NCBI RefSeq assembly: GCF_022581195.2
Contig: NC_061474.1
Span: 558,001 to 622,000 of the forward strand
Direction: 5' to 3'
Length of the DNA: 64,000 nucleotides
From: Helicoverpa zea
Taxonomy: Eukaryota; Arthropoda; Insecta; Lepidoptera; Noctuidae
The translations under genes and the position numbers were made by a program. How positions within the stretch are numbered: the first letter of the stretch is position 1; each line of letters opens with the position of its first letter. The notes under the pieces are model-generated. The model was not told where the DNA came from. It worked only from the letters and a program-made list of their open reading frames with translations, and did no database searches. Positions 1 through 13,300 of the stretch are shown here, piece after piece.

Positions 1-260
1 AAGTTTTCTAAAAAACATTTTTCTTAAAGTGAACGGTTTTTGAGATATCAGCTCTCAAAGTCGTAAAAAGTATGTCCCCCCCCTCTATTTTTATAACTAC
101 GGGGTATAAAATTCTAAAAAAAATAGAGGTGATGCATGCTAATTAACTCTTTCAACGATTTTTGGTTTGATCAAAGTATCTCTTATAGTTTTTGAGATAG
201 GTTGATTTAACTGTAATTTACGGAACCCTTCGTGCACGAGTCCGACTCGCACTTGGCCGG
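1..260 (-). repeat. Lepidopteran CCGGCCAAGTGCGAGTC-type interspersed repeat
   Basis: Read on the - strand, this begins AAAACCGGCCAAGTGCGAG, followed by GTCGGACTCG and then GAAGGGTTCCGTA. This block is very common in moth genomes. A second, better preserved copy lies at 59241-59505. It abuts the transposase fragment exactly at 260/261, so one of the two was inserted into the other. The left end runs out of the window. The family class is uncertain. Confidence 0.55.
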
Positions 261-402
261 TTTTCTTTTGTACATGTCGACAAGTATTACCCAACATCCC
301 TTCATCAATTTGACTTAAACGTTCATTTATGAGTTTCATTATTTCCGTCTTATTATGGTCGACATTATGCGAAGCAATATAATTTTTTAAAATTCCCCAC
401 AC
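261..402 (-). pseudogene. Transposase C-terminal fragment (Tc1/IS630-type), truncated
   Basis: An open frame starting MWGILKNYIASHN encodes about 47 residues of the region after the last catalytic acid of IS630/Tc1-type transposases: a W-x-x-x-K-x-Y-I pattern, then a conserved C-x-H-V-x-K. It shares its sequence with the longer frame at 61712-61972. Beyond 261 the frame runs into unrelated repeat DNA until a stop at 139, so the natural C-terminus is lost. The family call is by pattern only. Confidence 0.55.
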
Positions 403-844
403 ATTTTGTTTCCATTATTATACTAAATTATAGGTCTTTTACATTCTTAGTCCACATATTTATTTATTGTCCGCGTACCCCGAGCTAGAAAATATGTAAG
501 AAGTATTTAATTCATCTTAGATATTTCACTTCATTTATTTCTTAGATACTGTCAAACTGTCAATGTCAATTTGAAAAGCCGTATGAGAAAATAATGATAA
601 ACTGTAAAATGTAATAATAAAAAGCTTTGAATGTTGTTTCATTTTTTTGAAACGCTACCTGACTCCTTAAAACATTTTCTCCGTGAAGAACTAGACATTT
701 TCGTAAACGACTGTACCCATAACAAAAAGCGATGAGAACACGTCATGCTCGGACGACGTCACTGTCACACGAATGAAAGTTGTATATTTACAAGCCGACG
801 CACACATAGGGCCGCGCGCAAATCTGAGTTGAACTATCTATACC
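261..844 (-). mobile_element. Tc1/IS630-like DNA element, copy 1 (truncated)
   Basis: Nearly identical to 61831-62407, apart from small differences such as a CAAACTGT duplication near 550. It keeps the right terminus ending CTATACC at 844. Its left part is replaced at 261 by another repeat, and no TA follows the right end, so it is a broken copy. The 5' flank of the transposase carries the terminal inverted repeat that is complete in copy 2. Confidence 0.75.
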
Positions 845-1365
845 AAACTTGCGGTAAAAGTAGCGTCATTAAAAATAAGTTGCTGAAAATAGTGACGCGC
901 TTAATATCGATGACTATCTTTTTATCACCACTCTACTGCTTCGAGGTGTCGAAACTCGAATTTAATGAATAGTTACTTATACATTATAATATGACAAAGT
1001 TGGGCATCATATCGTAATCGGGTTGCCTTGCCGATAGCAATGTTGGCGAAGCTCTTTACAAAGGTGAACCTCACTTTGACCTCGTTACCTAAATATGGTA
1101 AAGTTCTTTAAGACCTGGCCGGTATCAGCTTCCAAGTTTTTGTCGCTTTTTATGTTCCGATTGGTTTCTTGAACTTTAAATGTAACACCGCTGCCTTGGA
1201 TGCTTTAAATAATAAATGAAATCAGAGAACCAATCAGTTAAGGAGCGTTGATGTGTAATTTTAGTACCCAATAACATATTTTATCTTAATTGCAGTAGGT
1301 AAATGTAACAGGAAATTGTGCCGTAACCATTACTAAATAAAAGTTAAGTAGAAGCAGTCCGTAAG
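845..1365. other. Unassigned intergenic DNA
   Basis: No open frame with recognisable product, no inverted terminal repeats and no repeat shared with the rest of the window was seen here. It ends at the target duplication of the R1-like element. Confidence 0.4.
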
Positions 1366-1378
1366 ATAAGGAAGTAAA

Positions 1379-2155
1379 GGGCACGCCACCATCGTGGCGG
1401 TAAGTCCCCTCTTTGAGGAGTGGCTCGGGAGGAGTGACGGCGCCCTCACGCACCGCATGACGCAGGTCCTCACCGGACACGGTTGTTTCGGGAGGTACCT
1501 GCACCGAATCGGTCGTGAGGAGGCGCCCGGGTGTCACCATTGTGCGGACAGCCCCGAGGACACGGTGGACCACACAGACCAGGTGTGCCCCGCATGGGAG
1601 GGGCACCGCCGGGTCCTCGTCGAGGCTTTAGGCGGCGGCGACCTCTCGCGTCCGGCCCTTGTTCAGGCCATGGTCCGGGGCGAGAGGGAATGGGATGCCG
1701 TCGCCTCCTTCTGCGAAGTGGTCATGCTCGAGAAGGAGGAGGCGGAACGCCAGAGAGTTCGCACCTCTCATCCCGGCCGCCGCGCTGGACCAGGTAGACA
1801 CCATCGGCGCCGGGTGTCGCGAGATGACTCCCGGCCACCGTAGGCGTGGGTCTGTGGGCGGTGAGTTCGGGTGGCTCATCGTCCCTCTGTCTACTTAGAC
1901 GACAGACCCGTGTCGACAGCGCGCGTTGTTCCACGCGCTCCTCAAAGAGATGTCAGCAACCCCAGCGGGGCCCAGCAGGGCCAAGGCCTGCCGGGGCTGC
2001 GAGTTGTTCGAAAGAGATACCGCGGCCCTGGTACATAAAAGGCCTATGACGGAACACGACGGTTTTTAGTCAGTAAGAGTCTGACACTCCCTCACCGCTG
2101 CTAACCCACAGCGGGAGGGGTCATTTGATGATTTTTGATGTCGGAAAAAAAAAAT
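1379..2155 (+). mobile_element. 5'-truncated R1-clade non-LTR retrotransposon
   Basis: A GC-rich block carries the end of an R1-type ORF2 and a 3' UTR ending in a short A-run. It is flanked by a perfect 13-bp duplication ATAAGGAAGTAAA at 1366-1378 and 2156-2168, which fixes both ends as one target-primed insertion. The 3' UTR motif TACCGCGGCCCTGGTAC near 2019 recurs at 53568, marking another copy of the same family. Confidence 0.8.
1382..1843 (+). pseudogene. R1-like ORF2 C-terminal fragment (CCHC region)
   Basis: About 150 residues remain. They include the typical R1-clade tail: a GCFGRYLHRIG segment, then C-x2-C-x8-H-x4-C (C at GCHHC, H at VDHTD, C at QVCPAW) and an arginine-rich end. This region follows the reverse transcriptase in R1 elements and binds nucleic acid. 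Endonuclease and polymerase domains are absent, so the copy cannot move by itself. There is no own start codon; the frame is open from the truncation point. Confidence 0.7.
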
Positions 2156-2168
2156 ATAAGGAAGTAAA

Positions 2169-3847
2169 CACTTGAAAAATTATGTTTATGTACTTATCGC
2201 AGTACAAATTCTTCCCATGTGGATAAGCGGGAGAAAAGAATACGCTCTAGTTGTTAGAGTCAATTGAAATAAATGGGTCACTATAATGTTTTGCTGTACC
2301 AACATGTACCATTGCAATTCTCTAGAACTAGAGCTTCTGTTCTGTTTGTTCTTATAAAACACAAGTGGCTTGGACTCGAGAATAGGGAAGGAATTTAATG
2401 AAACACAACCTTGCTGATGTGTGTGCAGTGTTCATGCAAGTAATTACTAATTGCAAGATGTCTCTGTGTTCGCTGGAAGATTTAATAAACACCTCTTAGT
2501 AGGTACTTGATTGCCACATGACATGACTCAAGGCAGGTGCTTAACATACTTGGAATATACAACAAGCCATTCTTATGCGCTTAGTTTAGACTTTGTGACC
2601 GCCAACAGATAGAAAGACAATATTTGTCTTTGATCTTCCGTTAACGCAATTCATGGTTGGTGGTCTTATAATGCCAGTTGCTTTTTCAAAAAAGCAATTT
2701 TGAATATAAAATAAGTTTTAGCATGCTGTTCATTTTGTAAGATATTTAAATAATCTATCGAAATCAATTAATCACGCAAAATGAATGCGACAGTTCCAAA
2801 ATTTCAATACAATCCATTAAGAGTTCAATAAAACTTAGATAAACAAGAGGACATTAGCAACAGGAGGAGATTAATGCTTCGCATCTCGGTCGTGACAATT
2901 AAATCACTTGAGATGTCTAACAATTCGAGCCCACACAGGCCACACGTTGCATGTCTCTTACATAGACAAGACGGTTCGGCTCTCCGTTTCACTGGAAATG
3001 GTTTAATTTTAGAATTTCCGTTCAGCCCTACTTGGACATAATGCGCTCACAGAGTTTAGTAGTGGATTTTGACATGTGGTAGCTAGTCGCTAATTTGTTT
3101 TATTTTTCCGATTCAGTGGCATTTTATTTGTTGGTGACTAATGTGAGGTTGTGGATTTTTATTGTGTTTATGTTTTCATTGGTGAGTGTTTTGTTTTCTA
3201 TTTTTCTCTGAACGAGACCAGAGAGATTGATTTATAAAATTTTAAATGAAGAGAGTTTATTTCTGTACTATAATTTTTTTATTTAGAATTTTTTCTTTAT
3301 TACGTTTAGTGATTTGTATTTTATGTTTAATGAATTTCCATACAGTTTATACTAAAACACAGAAATATAAATAAACATTTATTGTTCAACATTTAACAAT
3401 CAAGTATGATTCTAACAAGCATTAACTAAGTGATGATCATCATGAATAGAAATTATCTAGTGACATAAAAATAAAACAAGAAACATTCAATCTACCAACA
3501 CAATTGAAGAAATTATTATAAACGGACAAATCAATGGCAAGTCATGAAGTAGATACTTTTTATTGATATGAAACAATAACGCTGCGAATCATAGATCTTA
3601 TTGATAGCCTATTAAGCGCTCCATGCATAGTGGCTTCTGACTAAATTCTAACTAGATTCTAAGAAGAATCGAACGTTAACACCACTAACTGATGAGGCAA
3701 CGTCAAACGTAAACAAAAAGCGTAAACACCAAGCCGTATGACTCACGATGACGAAGTCCTCATTATCATATCACCACACGCTTACGTTAGTAACCTTAGT
3801 TGAAATCTGACACTCGGCCCTCATTCTTGTCTTCTTGTCGCGCTTTT
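2169..3847. other. Intergenic DNA upstream of shootin homologue
   Basis: AT-rich single-copy-looking DNA with no coding signal and no repeat recognised. It is the likely location of distal regulatory sequence for the gene starting at 4119, but no specific site can be supported. Confidence 0.3.
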
Positions 3848-3855
3848 TATAAATA
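3848..3855 (+). promoter_or_regulatory. Possible TATA box of the shootin homologue
   Basis: TATAAATA lies about 265 bp before the first ATG, and a GC/CpG-rich leader follows (3900-4280). A TTTGTTGCAG string at 3864-3873 could instead be a splice acceptor for an exon that starts at 3874. The sequence does not decide between a promoter here and an upstream 5' UTR exon. Confidence 0.25.
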
Positions 3856-4118
3856 TTGAATTATTTGTTGCAGCTTCTAACCGATCAAGGCTGCTTTACA
3901 AGTGAACGCGCGTGACATAGTCTGGAGTGCCGCGTATAATATCACACGTATTTTCCTCAAAGGCGAGAACAAAGAAGTCCTTTCGCGAATAAAATTCGAC
4001 ACTTTACAACTAGCGACGCACCAGCCTGTTGATCTAACACGTGTCCCGTCGGTGCATACGTGAAAACGAGAGGATGCGAGCGTTCGACGCGCGCGTGCAA
4101 TAAAAATCGAATGCAAAA

Positions 4119-4386
4119 ATGATTAAAAGGAACGGTGATAATGTATTTGCGATCGCGTCGAGCAACAATCAGTGTCAAGGCGGTCGGAGCGCCGTCTCGC
4201 TCTGTCCCGGCGGCGGCGCGGCCACGAGGATCCCGCGCGCCACTGCCGCCAGGATGACGCCGCCCGACGCGCAACAACACACCAAGGAGGCTAACATCGC
4301 GATCTCCACATACGTGGAAAAGTGGAAAAATAGATACGAAGATGCCGAGCGAAAACACAAAACTTATTTACTTAAATCCGAAAAAG
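4119..4386 (+). CDS. SHTN1: Shootin homologue coding exon 1
   Basis: Encodes residues 1-89 plus one base. The first 45 residues are low-complexity and Arg/Ala/Gly-rich. After the internal Met46 comes a helix beginning TKEANIAISTYVEKWKNRY, the start of the coiled coil. The donor is AAAAAG|GTAAGT. The following intron is 4.86 kb and contains a 1.46-kb transposon. Confidence 0.8.
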
Positions 4387-7300
4387 GTAAGTGCCCTACA
4401 TTATTTCTGAGGTAAAATCTTTAGTTTTTGCGACTTTTTTGTGGTGTTAACTGCGCATGTCACAATATCTCCCGGGTCGTATGCAAACGAAAAGCTAAGT
4501 TGAAAGTCCTATTCGCGTATTTGTCGGATTATGACAAGATAACCTGTTGCTTGGACATTAATTCATAATCTTCCCCAATCCTTGCGCATATAAAATACCT
4601 AAACTTTTAACACATTCTATTTATCGAGTAAATTTATTCAAAACACTTGTTAGTATAGGTTAGTGTATTGACAAAGACATCGGTATCATCTGTTTACTAC
4701 GCATTACACGTAAGGAATAATGACTAACCATATACAAGGAATAAGAGAGTTATTATACCGTTCAGAATAACGGTATGAGCCGTTTTCAACGAAAAAACTT
4801 ATCGACATTATAATTGCGCAACACTATTTTGGTTTCTGAAAGTTTAATTGTCAAAAAAGCTTGTCAAATTCGTAAAACACGTTCCACTGTTATTGTTTTG
4901 GCAATCATTTCATTATTTTGCATTGTGAAATTAAGTTGATGATTCACTTTGAATATATAATAGAGTTTGTGGCAAAGTTGAATATTGATCAACAAATATT
5001 AAGTGAGCTATAACGTTTATTGTCCGAATTAATTGACGAAACTTGTAAGTAATTTGAGCATTTCGCTACATTTTCTTTAGCTCATATGATAATAAAACAA
5101 AGACAATTGGAACCTTAACTGGTCTTTATGTTTTGGAAATAGGCTTTATGTATTTAGCTTGAGGTATATATCCAACATTGACTACTTAAGTACCTATTTG
5201 CTTAATGCATGGTCGCATTAAGCAAATATTATTATATACGCACATATTATTCAATTTGTTTTCTATTCAAGTATTTTAAGGAAAATATATTGTTACTACA
5301 GACTTAATTCTTACGTATAGGTTCTTCTTGTACCTGATTATTTTTTATTTTCAAAATTTGCATAAATTTCCCAGAAAATGTCAAAAACTTGGTCATTGTC
5401 AGTATTTATTTTTTATTTTTGAGCATAAGTCGAAAAGTGGCTGCCTAAGGGAGCGATTTCTCAATAATTATTCTCTATTAGTTTTTATGCAAACTTGATT
5501 CATAGAGCACTCAGCAGTAATAATCATTACACAATAATTCTAGGAAATAAAATGGGTCATGTGATATCATAATGTCAAATGCGTAATATAGGCTGGATAC
5601 ATCATTAATCATCAACACACATGAAAAAAAAAACATATTATACATCCTTTTTCCTGCGGTTTCACCTGTATCCCGGGGAAACTTCTTCCCGTACTTGGAG
5701 AAAATATAGTCTATGTTACTCGGGAATAGTATAGCTTTCCAACAGTGAAAGATTTTTCAAATCTGTTCAATCATTTCAGGCAACACACAAACATAATATT
5801 TTTCCTCTTTATTATATTAGTATCTAAATATTAAATTGTAATAAATAAGTATTGATAATACACAATGTTGTATTGTTTCATATGTTTCTATCCTTGCATT
5901 GTATTGCAATAGATATGTTATGGACCATGTGATTAATTCGGGCATTATTTATAATGCCCGAGCATTATGAATAATGTCTAGCTTTATCGGGCCAAATGAT
6001 TAATAACTATCTTAACTTCATTATTTATCACATTGCACGGGCATTATTATATTGCTACATGATAGTTGGGCAAATTGATAATAAAGCTATATTTTATGCG
6101 GTGCGAGGGTTTCAGTTGTTCTAATAAATAAATCCTGATACTTGCTACATATGTTATGATTATTGTTTTAAATTATATGTTCTATTTTAATGGGAAATTA
6201 TAAGTCTAGCCACAAAATTATTAATTGGACAATTGTCATCTAATTTACTAACTCGGCCTCGTTTTTCTTGATCTCATTATTCTTGGCTGCTTTTTTTTTA
6301 TGGTAGAATTTAATTTGGATTCAAAACATTGTATTAAAATCTGAACTTAGTGACGAAAACGAATCGCTGCAAAACCGACTCCACGTAGTCTTGTCTGCCC
6401 TACCCCTAGAGTGCAATTCAAAACCGCGTAGGCGTGGAGGGGCGAGGCGGCCTGCGAGCTGAGGCGCAGATAGTTGAAGCGCTCGCCGCCACGGCTGAGG
6501 CTGGCCGGCTGAGCCGGCCAGCAAGCCGAAGCTGCGGTGGTGAGCGTGAAAACCATCTGCGACGATAAGCTCGCATGGGACCGCCGGAGCCCCGCAGCGC
6601 CGGAGCCGTGACAGAAGCCATGCTTGCTGCATGTTGCATGCTTACTTCCATGCTCTGTTAATTGATATGGGATGTGTTATATTTTAAACGTACTGAGTAA
6701 AAAAAATATTGTCATTTTATATATTATGATGTCATTTAATAGTATTTCAGAAGTTTACTTTAGTTTAGCATGCTACAAATTTAATTGTGGCTGACTTAGT
6801 ATTTTAGAAGGCAACATACATTTTTGGGGGCGATTAATGATATTAAAAAGAAGCCTGTTTAAATAGCACCCTATTTTAATTATATTTTCTATGTGACTTT
6901 TATTTAGAGAAGCTAAATAATAAAAGTTAATTATGCCAAATAATGAGTCCAATCGCTTAAACTTTAGTTTATTTTGTTTTATAATAATAAGTCATTTGTA
7001 TAAAACAAAGATACGTTGTAAATTTTTGGTTTTAAATTTAATTATATTTTATGTTATATTTTTAATATGACTTTCCTTAACTTTTAAATGCAAAAACTAG
7101 TGGATTTTTAAGGCAGAAGTCCTTCATTATTAATCCAAATCATGAGGCTGATTATTTAAGTGGTTTAATGTTTAGTTTATTTTAAGTTAAATGGAAAAAC
7201 AAAAAAAAATGAAATTAAATATGTTTGTATTACTTTGCCCAAAATGTCACGGGCAATATGTATAGTGCCCGGTCAATTTGATTATTTGAATAATTATTAT

Positions 7301-10300
7301 CAAATTGCGCTCTCATATTGGGCATTATTCATAATGACCAGGCATTATGTATACTGCCCAATTTATCACTTGGTCCATAACAGATATATTATATCAGTCA
7401 AGGGTACAAAGAAATAACATTATTTAAAACTATTTAAAATAGCTGTTTTAAAAGGTAAAAATCTGATGTTAGATTCCATTGTTATTAATGCTGTTACAAA
7501 CAAAAATTGACAATTTGCAGTATGTGAAATTGTAAACAAAAGATGCCTTTTATTTTAATGTTTCATGTTGCTTGTTAAAACTACTATAACTATAAAAATT
7601 CATAAACAATCTTCCTCAATTGTGGTGAATACAACATGTAGGCCGACCACAGCTGATGTATTCAAATATATTTTCAACGTGCACCAGTTGTAAGGAAAGT
7701 TAAATATTAATCATTTGTTTGCTGCTCAAATTCATAGAGTTATTTAGTTTAAATATATTAAATGCTGACAAAAGTGTTGCTTTTTGTCTTTCTGAAATGT
7801 TTCATAGTTAATCAATTCAAAATATTGTGTAATATAGGTATTGTAAACAAGATTTTCTGTGTTTATGTGATGGACAATATGAAAGAAGGTTATTGTCACA
7901 CTGTTATTCGAATATAATATTAGTTATTTACTCATTCATTATAGTACGCCAACAGCAATACATAACAAATATAAAAATAATCTATTTTACAGTTATGTTT
8001 GCCCATTAGAGGCACAAACAGCACCTAATAATATGTACAACTTAAAATAATTTATGTTAAGTAAATAGGTATGTTGCGTATCTTCTAAAATACTTCTTAT
8101 TTGATGAAATTTGTATTTTAACACCATGTAAGTTTTCATTACTGCATCATTAATGTTCTTTTTACATTACCAAGTCTATCAGATACCTATTAATATGTAT
8201 GTGACATGTGATAAATATTTTATTAATAAATATCGTATCAATTATGTTATCTAAACTCAGGTGCTTATCCATCCATTGAATTATGTATTTACATACTACA
8301 GAGCAGTAAGGCAAGTTACATTTATGCACCACTAACAAGAAATGTTTTCTCTTTAATGATAACCAATCTTGTCTGCATTTAAACAAAGATACCAGATACA
8401 AAAGTGCATTACAGAAACAATTCATCCGCATTAATAGCATTAACTTTCAAATAATTCATTACTGCATCCTGAGACACAATTTCTTATCAAATATTATTAT
8501 GCCTATATTGAAACAGTTTATAAATTGAAACCATTTAGTAATGCTTGAATGGGCCTGCGGTAGGAATGTTGTTCATACATATGACATCGCTCTCCGATAG
8601 CTGAGTAAATAATTTCACTGTGCTTAACTTGACTCATACTTATTAGTGTGTACTTCATTGATGCGAATTACTAATATTAATAGGTACCTAAATGTGAAAT
8701 GAATGGTTTTATAGACGATTGAATGGTATAGTTTCTCCGTTGTGTATATTTATTCATGATTGTACTTAGGTATTAGTGGGGAAAAAATGGCTGCTAGCTT
8801 TTAAGATGACTTTTTCACAATTTTATTGAGGTTTTTATATGTATAAAAATGAATAAAATAGTATATGAATAGATTTAGTGGCAGTTTTTTATCAGTAGGT
8901 AACTTGATATAATCATACAATGAACAGGTGCTGCGATATATACATTGCTCTATTGAGTATTTCCTTATAACTACCACACGTTGGTTGTTGTTTGGTGTCT
9001 GGTTGCAAATACCTCTAGGCCACAAAAAATTCAGACACATTGCATGTCTGTATTTATTTATTTTTATGAATGGTTGTTAACTCTAAAACTTTTCATTTCT
9101 TGGATGTAACTCCTTGGTAGATTAAACTTCTCGTTCTCCTTTGTCCATGTTCAATCTGTTCCCTAAAATTTTATTTTAGTTGGTTCAGCCGTTTTACTAA
9201 ATATAATTAGCCTACGGCCTAATTAAAAATTATCTAAATTCCAGCTAAACGCGAGTACGATGACCTCCAACGCCGCTACAACATACTGTTCGAGGAGCGA
9301 CAACTGCTGGACTCCGAGCTGCGCGAGCGCACGAGAGAGCTCAACAAGCTCAAGACTGTGTCGGAGAAGCTCTTCAATGAGTACCAGCAGCTTAAGAACC
9401 AGAGGGATGTGGATGCTGGAGTTATGCATAAGTGAGTGTCTTTCTAGTTGCCTTATTTCTGTCTTTTGACAAATCAAAATATAAAATCGGTTATTCATAG
9501 TAGGCTGAATAACAACATTTATCGAACGTCAGAATTACATGACACAGCCCTAAAAATGCCCACCCGTCAACACTTCCTATCTGTTATTACTGGGAAGAAG
9601 AAGTGGCGTAACAAACTCCACAGCAACTCAAATGTCTGCCTATCTTATAAAAAAATCTTAAAGATTACAATCACAATATCTACAAAATATTAATATGTCA
9701 TTCATCATGTACTTGATCAAGAAAAAGAATGACAGACAGATAGAACAGCTGGATTTCTGAAGGGTTACTAAGTTAATTAGGTTGGAAAAAGAGTGTGATA
9801 AATCCACCGTAGCCTCTGATATTAATTGTAACTTTCCCCTATATGAGAATATATTTATCACATATGCACATCACATGATTCAAAAGAGTTCTTATAAACC
9901 TCAAAAACAAAGGACAAAATCAATTTACCAAAAATTCGTTGAAGTTGGTTAATGTGTTTCCGCCATTAGCTTATCTAAGGCGGCCAAACGGTATGTGGTA
10001 CTTAAGCATTAATTAGTGAAGGACATACTAATATTTAAGGGTTTTTAATTACTATGTAGTATGTAATTACCTTGATACATAAAGCCATATCTGTCTCTTT
10101 TATTCATATATTTTTTCCAAAATAAACAGACACAGAACTTGAAGAGCCATATATGCCAACCTGTAATGTGCAAAAAACTGAATAAACAATTTAACATCTC
10201 GAATTGTGGTGTAGAGGTGAAGACAGAACATGGAGTCAACTTTCCAAGTTCCTATGAAGAAAATTGAAAGTCTACATTATTCTCTATGCTTACTAATATT

Positions 10301-13300
10301 ATAAAGCTGAAGAGTTCGTTTGTTTGAACGCGCTAATCTCAAGGAAGTGCTGGTCCGATTTGAAAAACTTTCTATCAGTGTTAGATATCTCATTTATCGA
10401 GGAAGGCTATAGGCTTTTTATCCTGGTTCGTGCAGAGGTTCCCACGGGATGCGGGTGAAACCGCTGGCAGAAGCTAGTCATACTCCGAGCCTTTTTCCCA
10501 ACTATGGTGGGGTCGGCTTCTTGATTGATAGCAGAAGCTAGTAGTTACCAAAGGGTGTATGTTCCAGGGTGATGCAGCAAGCCGGCGAGTGGTACAAGCA
10601 GAACAAGCAGCTGAAGCGTCGCAGCACGGCGCTCATACAGGCGCTGCCCGCTAAGGCCGTCGAGATCGACCTCACCGACTCGCTGGATACTGGTGAGTGG
10701 GGTATATTGAAGTTTCAGGTAACAGGTCAGTAACGTCCACTACTGGACTACTGACGCCCATTTTCACCAACAAATACCCAAATTTATGGATCCCCTAATT
10801 ATAGCATTTCGGGAATCAAATTTGTATGGGTTCGCAATGGACGAATTTTTGCTCGGAAATCAGTGGAACATCAAGCTATAGCAATTAAAAGTGTGGATAG
10901 TCTTAAGCTTTTAGTTTAAGTTGTTAATGTATTTTGCTAATAATGAATTGATGTATTTTATAATCGCAATGCTTGACATATACTACCAGAATGTGCAGGG
11001 CCTAAGAACTAAGACTAACGAGGTTTCAAAAAATATTGTGATGTCGAATTACAAGATTATTGCATTTACTGAAACCTGGCTCAATTCAAATATTTCTAAT
11101 CACGAATTGTTCGATGATAGATAAGGTAAACGTACCAATACTCGTCGGATTTCGGAAATCACTGACTTTGAAGCGCTACTGTGTGTTAAATATTCAATAG
11201 AAAATGAAAATTTTTGCATGACGTGATAGAGTATTTATTCGTTATTCTAAGTAACTAATGTTTTTTTAATAATTTTAATGGGTTTATATACTTATTAAGG
11301 CAAAAGTAAAAAAAGGGCGATTTGTACCAATAGTCGTCTGATTTGTACGGATACTCGTCAAATATTCCCAGTACTCGTCAACTTTTAATGCTAATGTGAA
11401 CTCTCTGCTCTTGAACATAAAGTTCAAGTTAAGTACATTTTTCTTGTGCTTGAATTTGTTAAGCATACCTGTACCTTTGAAACATTAGTTAGTAGATAGA
11501 TAAAAGACCAAATCCCTATTTAGAATAGCAGGTCATAATCTGTTAGAAGAGCAGGTATTCAATAAAACAGATACATAGTTGCATTTTAATTTATATTCCT
11601 ATCCATCAAACGCAGTCACAAAATCAGTCTATAAAATATATGTTGTATTTCTTAGTCATAATAACCATGCAGTCATGTGCATTGTAGCACGAGTAAAATA
11701 AATTACTATTAAAATATTTAAATTGTAAAATAAAATAATTAGTTTTCACAAAAAATAAAAGCCACATTCATTTATATAGCTTTCCGCGAAATAATTACTA
11801 ACATTCATAAATATGCAGGTAAGGTTGTCATTCATCAAAACTTCTGAACTGCTTAGCACATGCTTAGTACGATTTGCAAAAATCTCTATAGATAGTTCAA
11901 ACTGTCTTAAAGGTATCAATCAAAAAAAATATATGATTAGGTACAACTAAGCGTTCAAACCCAATAATAATAATATCTAATAAGCCCCGCAGGGCATCTG
12001 AGGTGGATGACGGGGAGTAGCGACCCCGCGAGGCTATGTATACCGAGTGCTCCAGGGAGAGTATACTGTCCCTTGTCCTCCGTGACTGTCCCCATCTCCG
12101 GCCTGCCGGAGTGAAGCATGACGAGGGATAGGTCTCCCGCCTCTTGGCTTGCCTCATTGGCCGACCAGAGTGGAGTCGCTAGAGCAAGGTTAGCAGCCCT
12201 GCTCGGAGAGTAGGTGCCTCGTGGTAAGTGGCGAGTAGGCCGGTGATGCTGGACCCACAGGGAGCGCGTGCTCTGCGTTTAAAGTCCGCCGAGGTATCCT
12301 CACCCTTCAGCCGCCCATGTCCCTATTGCCCTCAGGTTGCTATTCAGTGACTGATTCCCGGGGGCCCAGTAATTGAGCTGGCGAGCCCCACCTGCCATTT
12401 TAACATGTATTTCATACATTGTCACCGGCAAGTGCAAAAGTTCCTCATCACCATCATCCTTCGAGCCTTTTTTCCCAACTATGTTGGGGTCGACTTCCAG
12501 TCTAACCGAATTCAGCTGAGTACCAGTGCCTTACAAGAAGCGACTGCCTATCTGACCTCCTCAACCCAGTTACCCGGGCAACCCGATACCCCATGGTTAG
12601 ACTGGTGTCAGACTTACTGGCTTCTGACTACCCGTAACGACTGCCAAGGATGTTCAATGACAGCCGGGAACTACAGTTTAACGTGCCATCCGAAACACAG
12701 TCATTGGTGTTATAGGTACATACAAACTTAGAAAAGTTGCATTGGTACTTGCCTGACCTGGAATCGAACCCGCGCCCTCATACTTGAGAGGTTGATTCTT
12801 TGCCCACCAGGCCACCACGAATATTTTTCCAGGTGCCATAGTTCCTATAGTTTCCTATATCCTAATCCACTAACATCAAAACGCAATAGCCCAAGTAGTT
12901 TTCCTCCACAGTTACCTAGCAATTAAATAGTTTAGCGCAGAACCGGGGATTGCCCTTGGGTTCATTTCTATAGTATATTTTATACAGGGATAATCGTCGG
13001 TTTTGTGTCACCTTTTCATTAAAGTTGTCTCAAAAGGGCGTTTTAAATTTTCTTGCTGCATCTGATGTTGTGTGTGGCCCCTTGATTTACAGCTTTTATG
13101 AATTTTCAAAGGCCCTCTTGCTTGTAGTTTCTTTCAGTCATGATCTGCTATTAAAATTACGATCATGCAATCACTAAATACATACAATTTTAAATAAAAA
13201 AATCTTACTTAAGATTACTCTTTACCCATCAATATCGAATACGACAAGCAAAGAAGTGACAGCGATGGAAGCTATGTCATCTTAGTTTTAAAACTGATTT

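Noticed and set aside
1286..2049. Several extra frames on both strands around the GC-rich block, suggesting foreign (bacterial) DNA
   Set aside because: The block is an R1-type LINE end with a target duplication; high GC explains the shadow frames.
3877..4358. - strand frames of 79 and 133 residues over the first shootin exon
   Set aside because: Antisense shadows of a CpG-rich exon; no splice or domain support.
6321..6651. Three overlapping - strand frames of 69-103 residues
   Set aside because: They are parallel Arg/Ala/Pro-rich readings of one GC-rich block with no domain pattern; only the + strand coiled-coil-like frame seemed worth a note.
12405..12731. 108-residue open frame (and the 102-residue frame at 20101-20409)
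   Set aside because: Both are readings through antisense SINE family A copies and resemble each other only because the SINE does.
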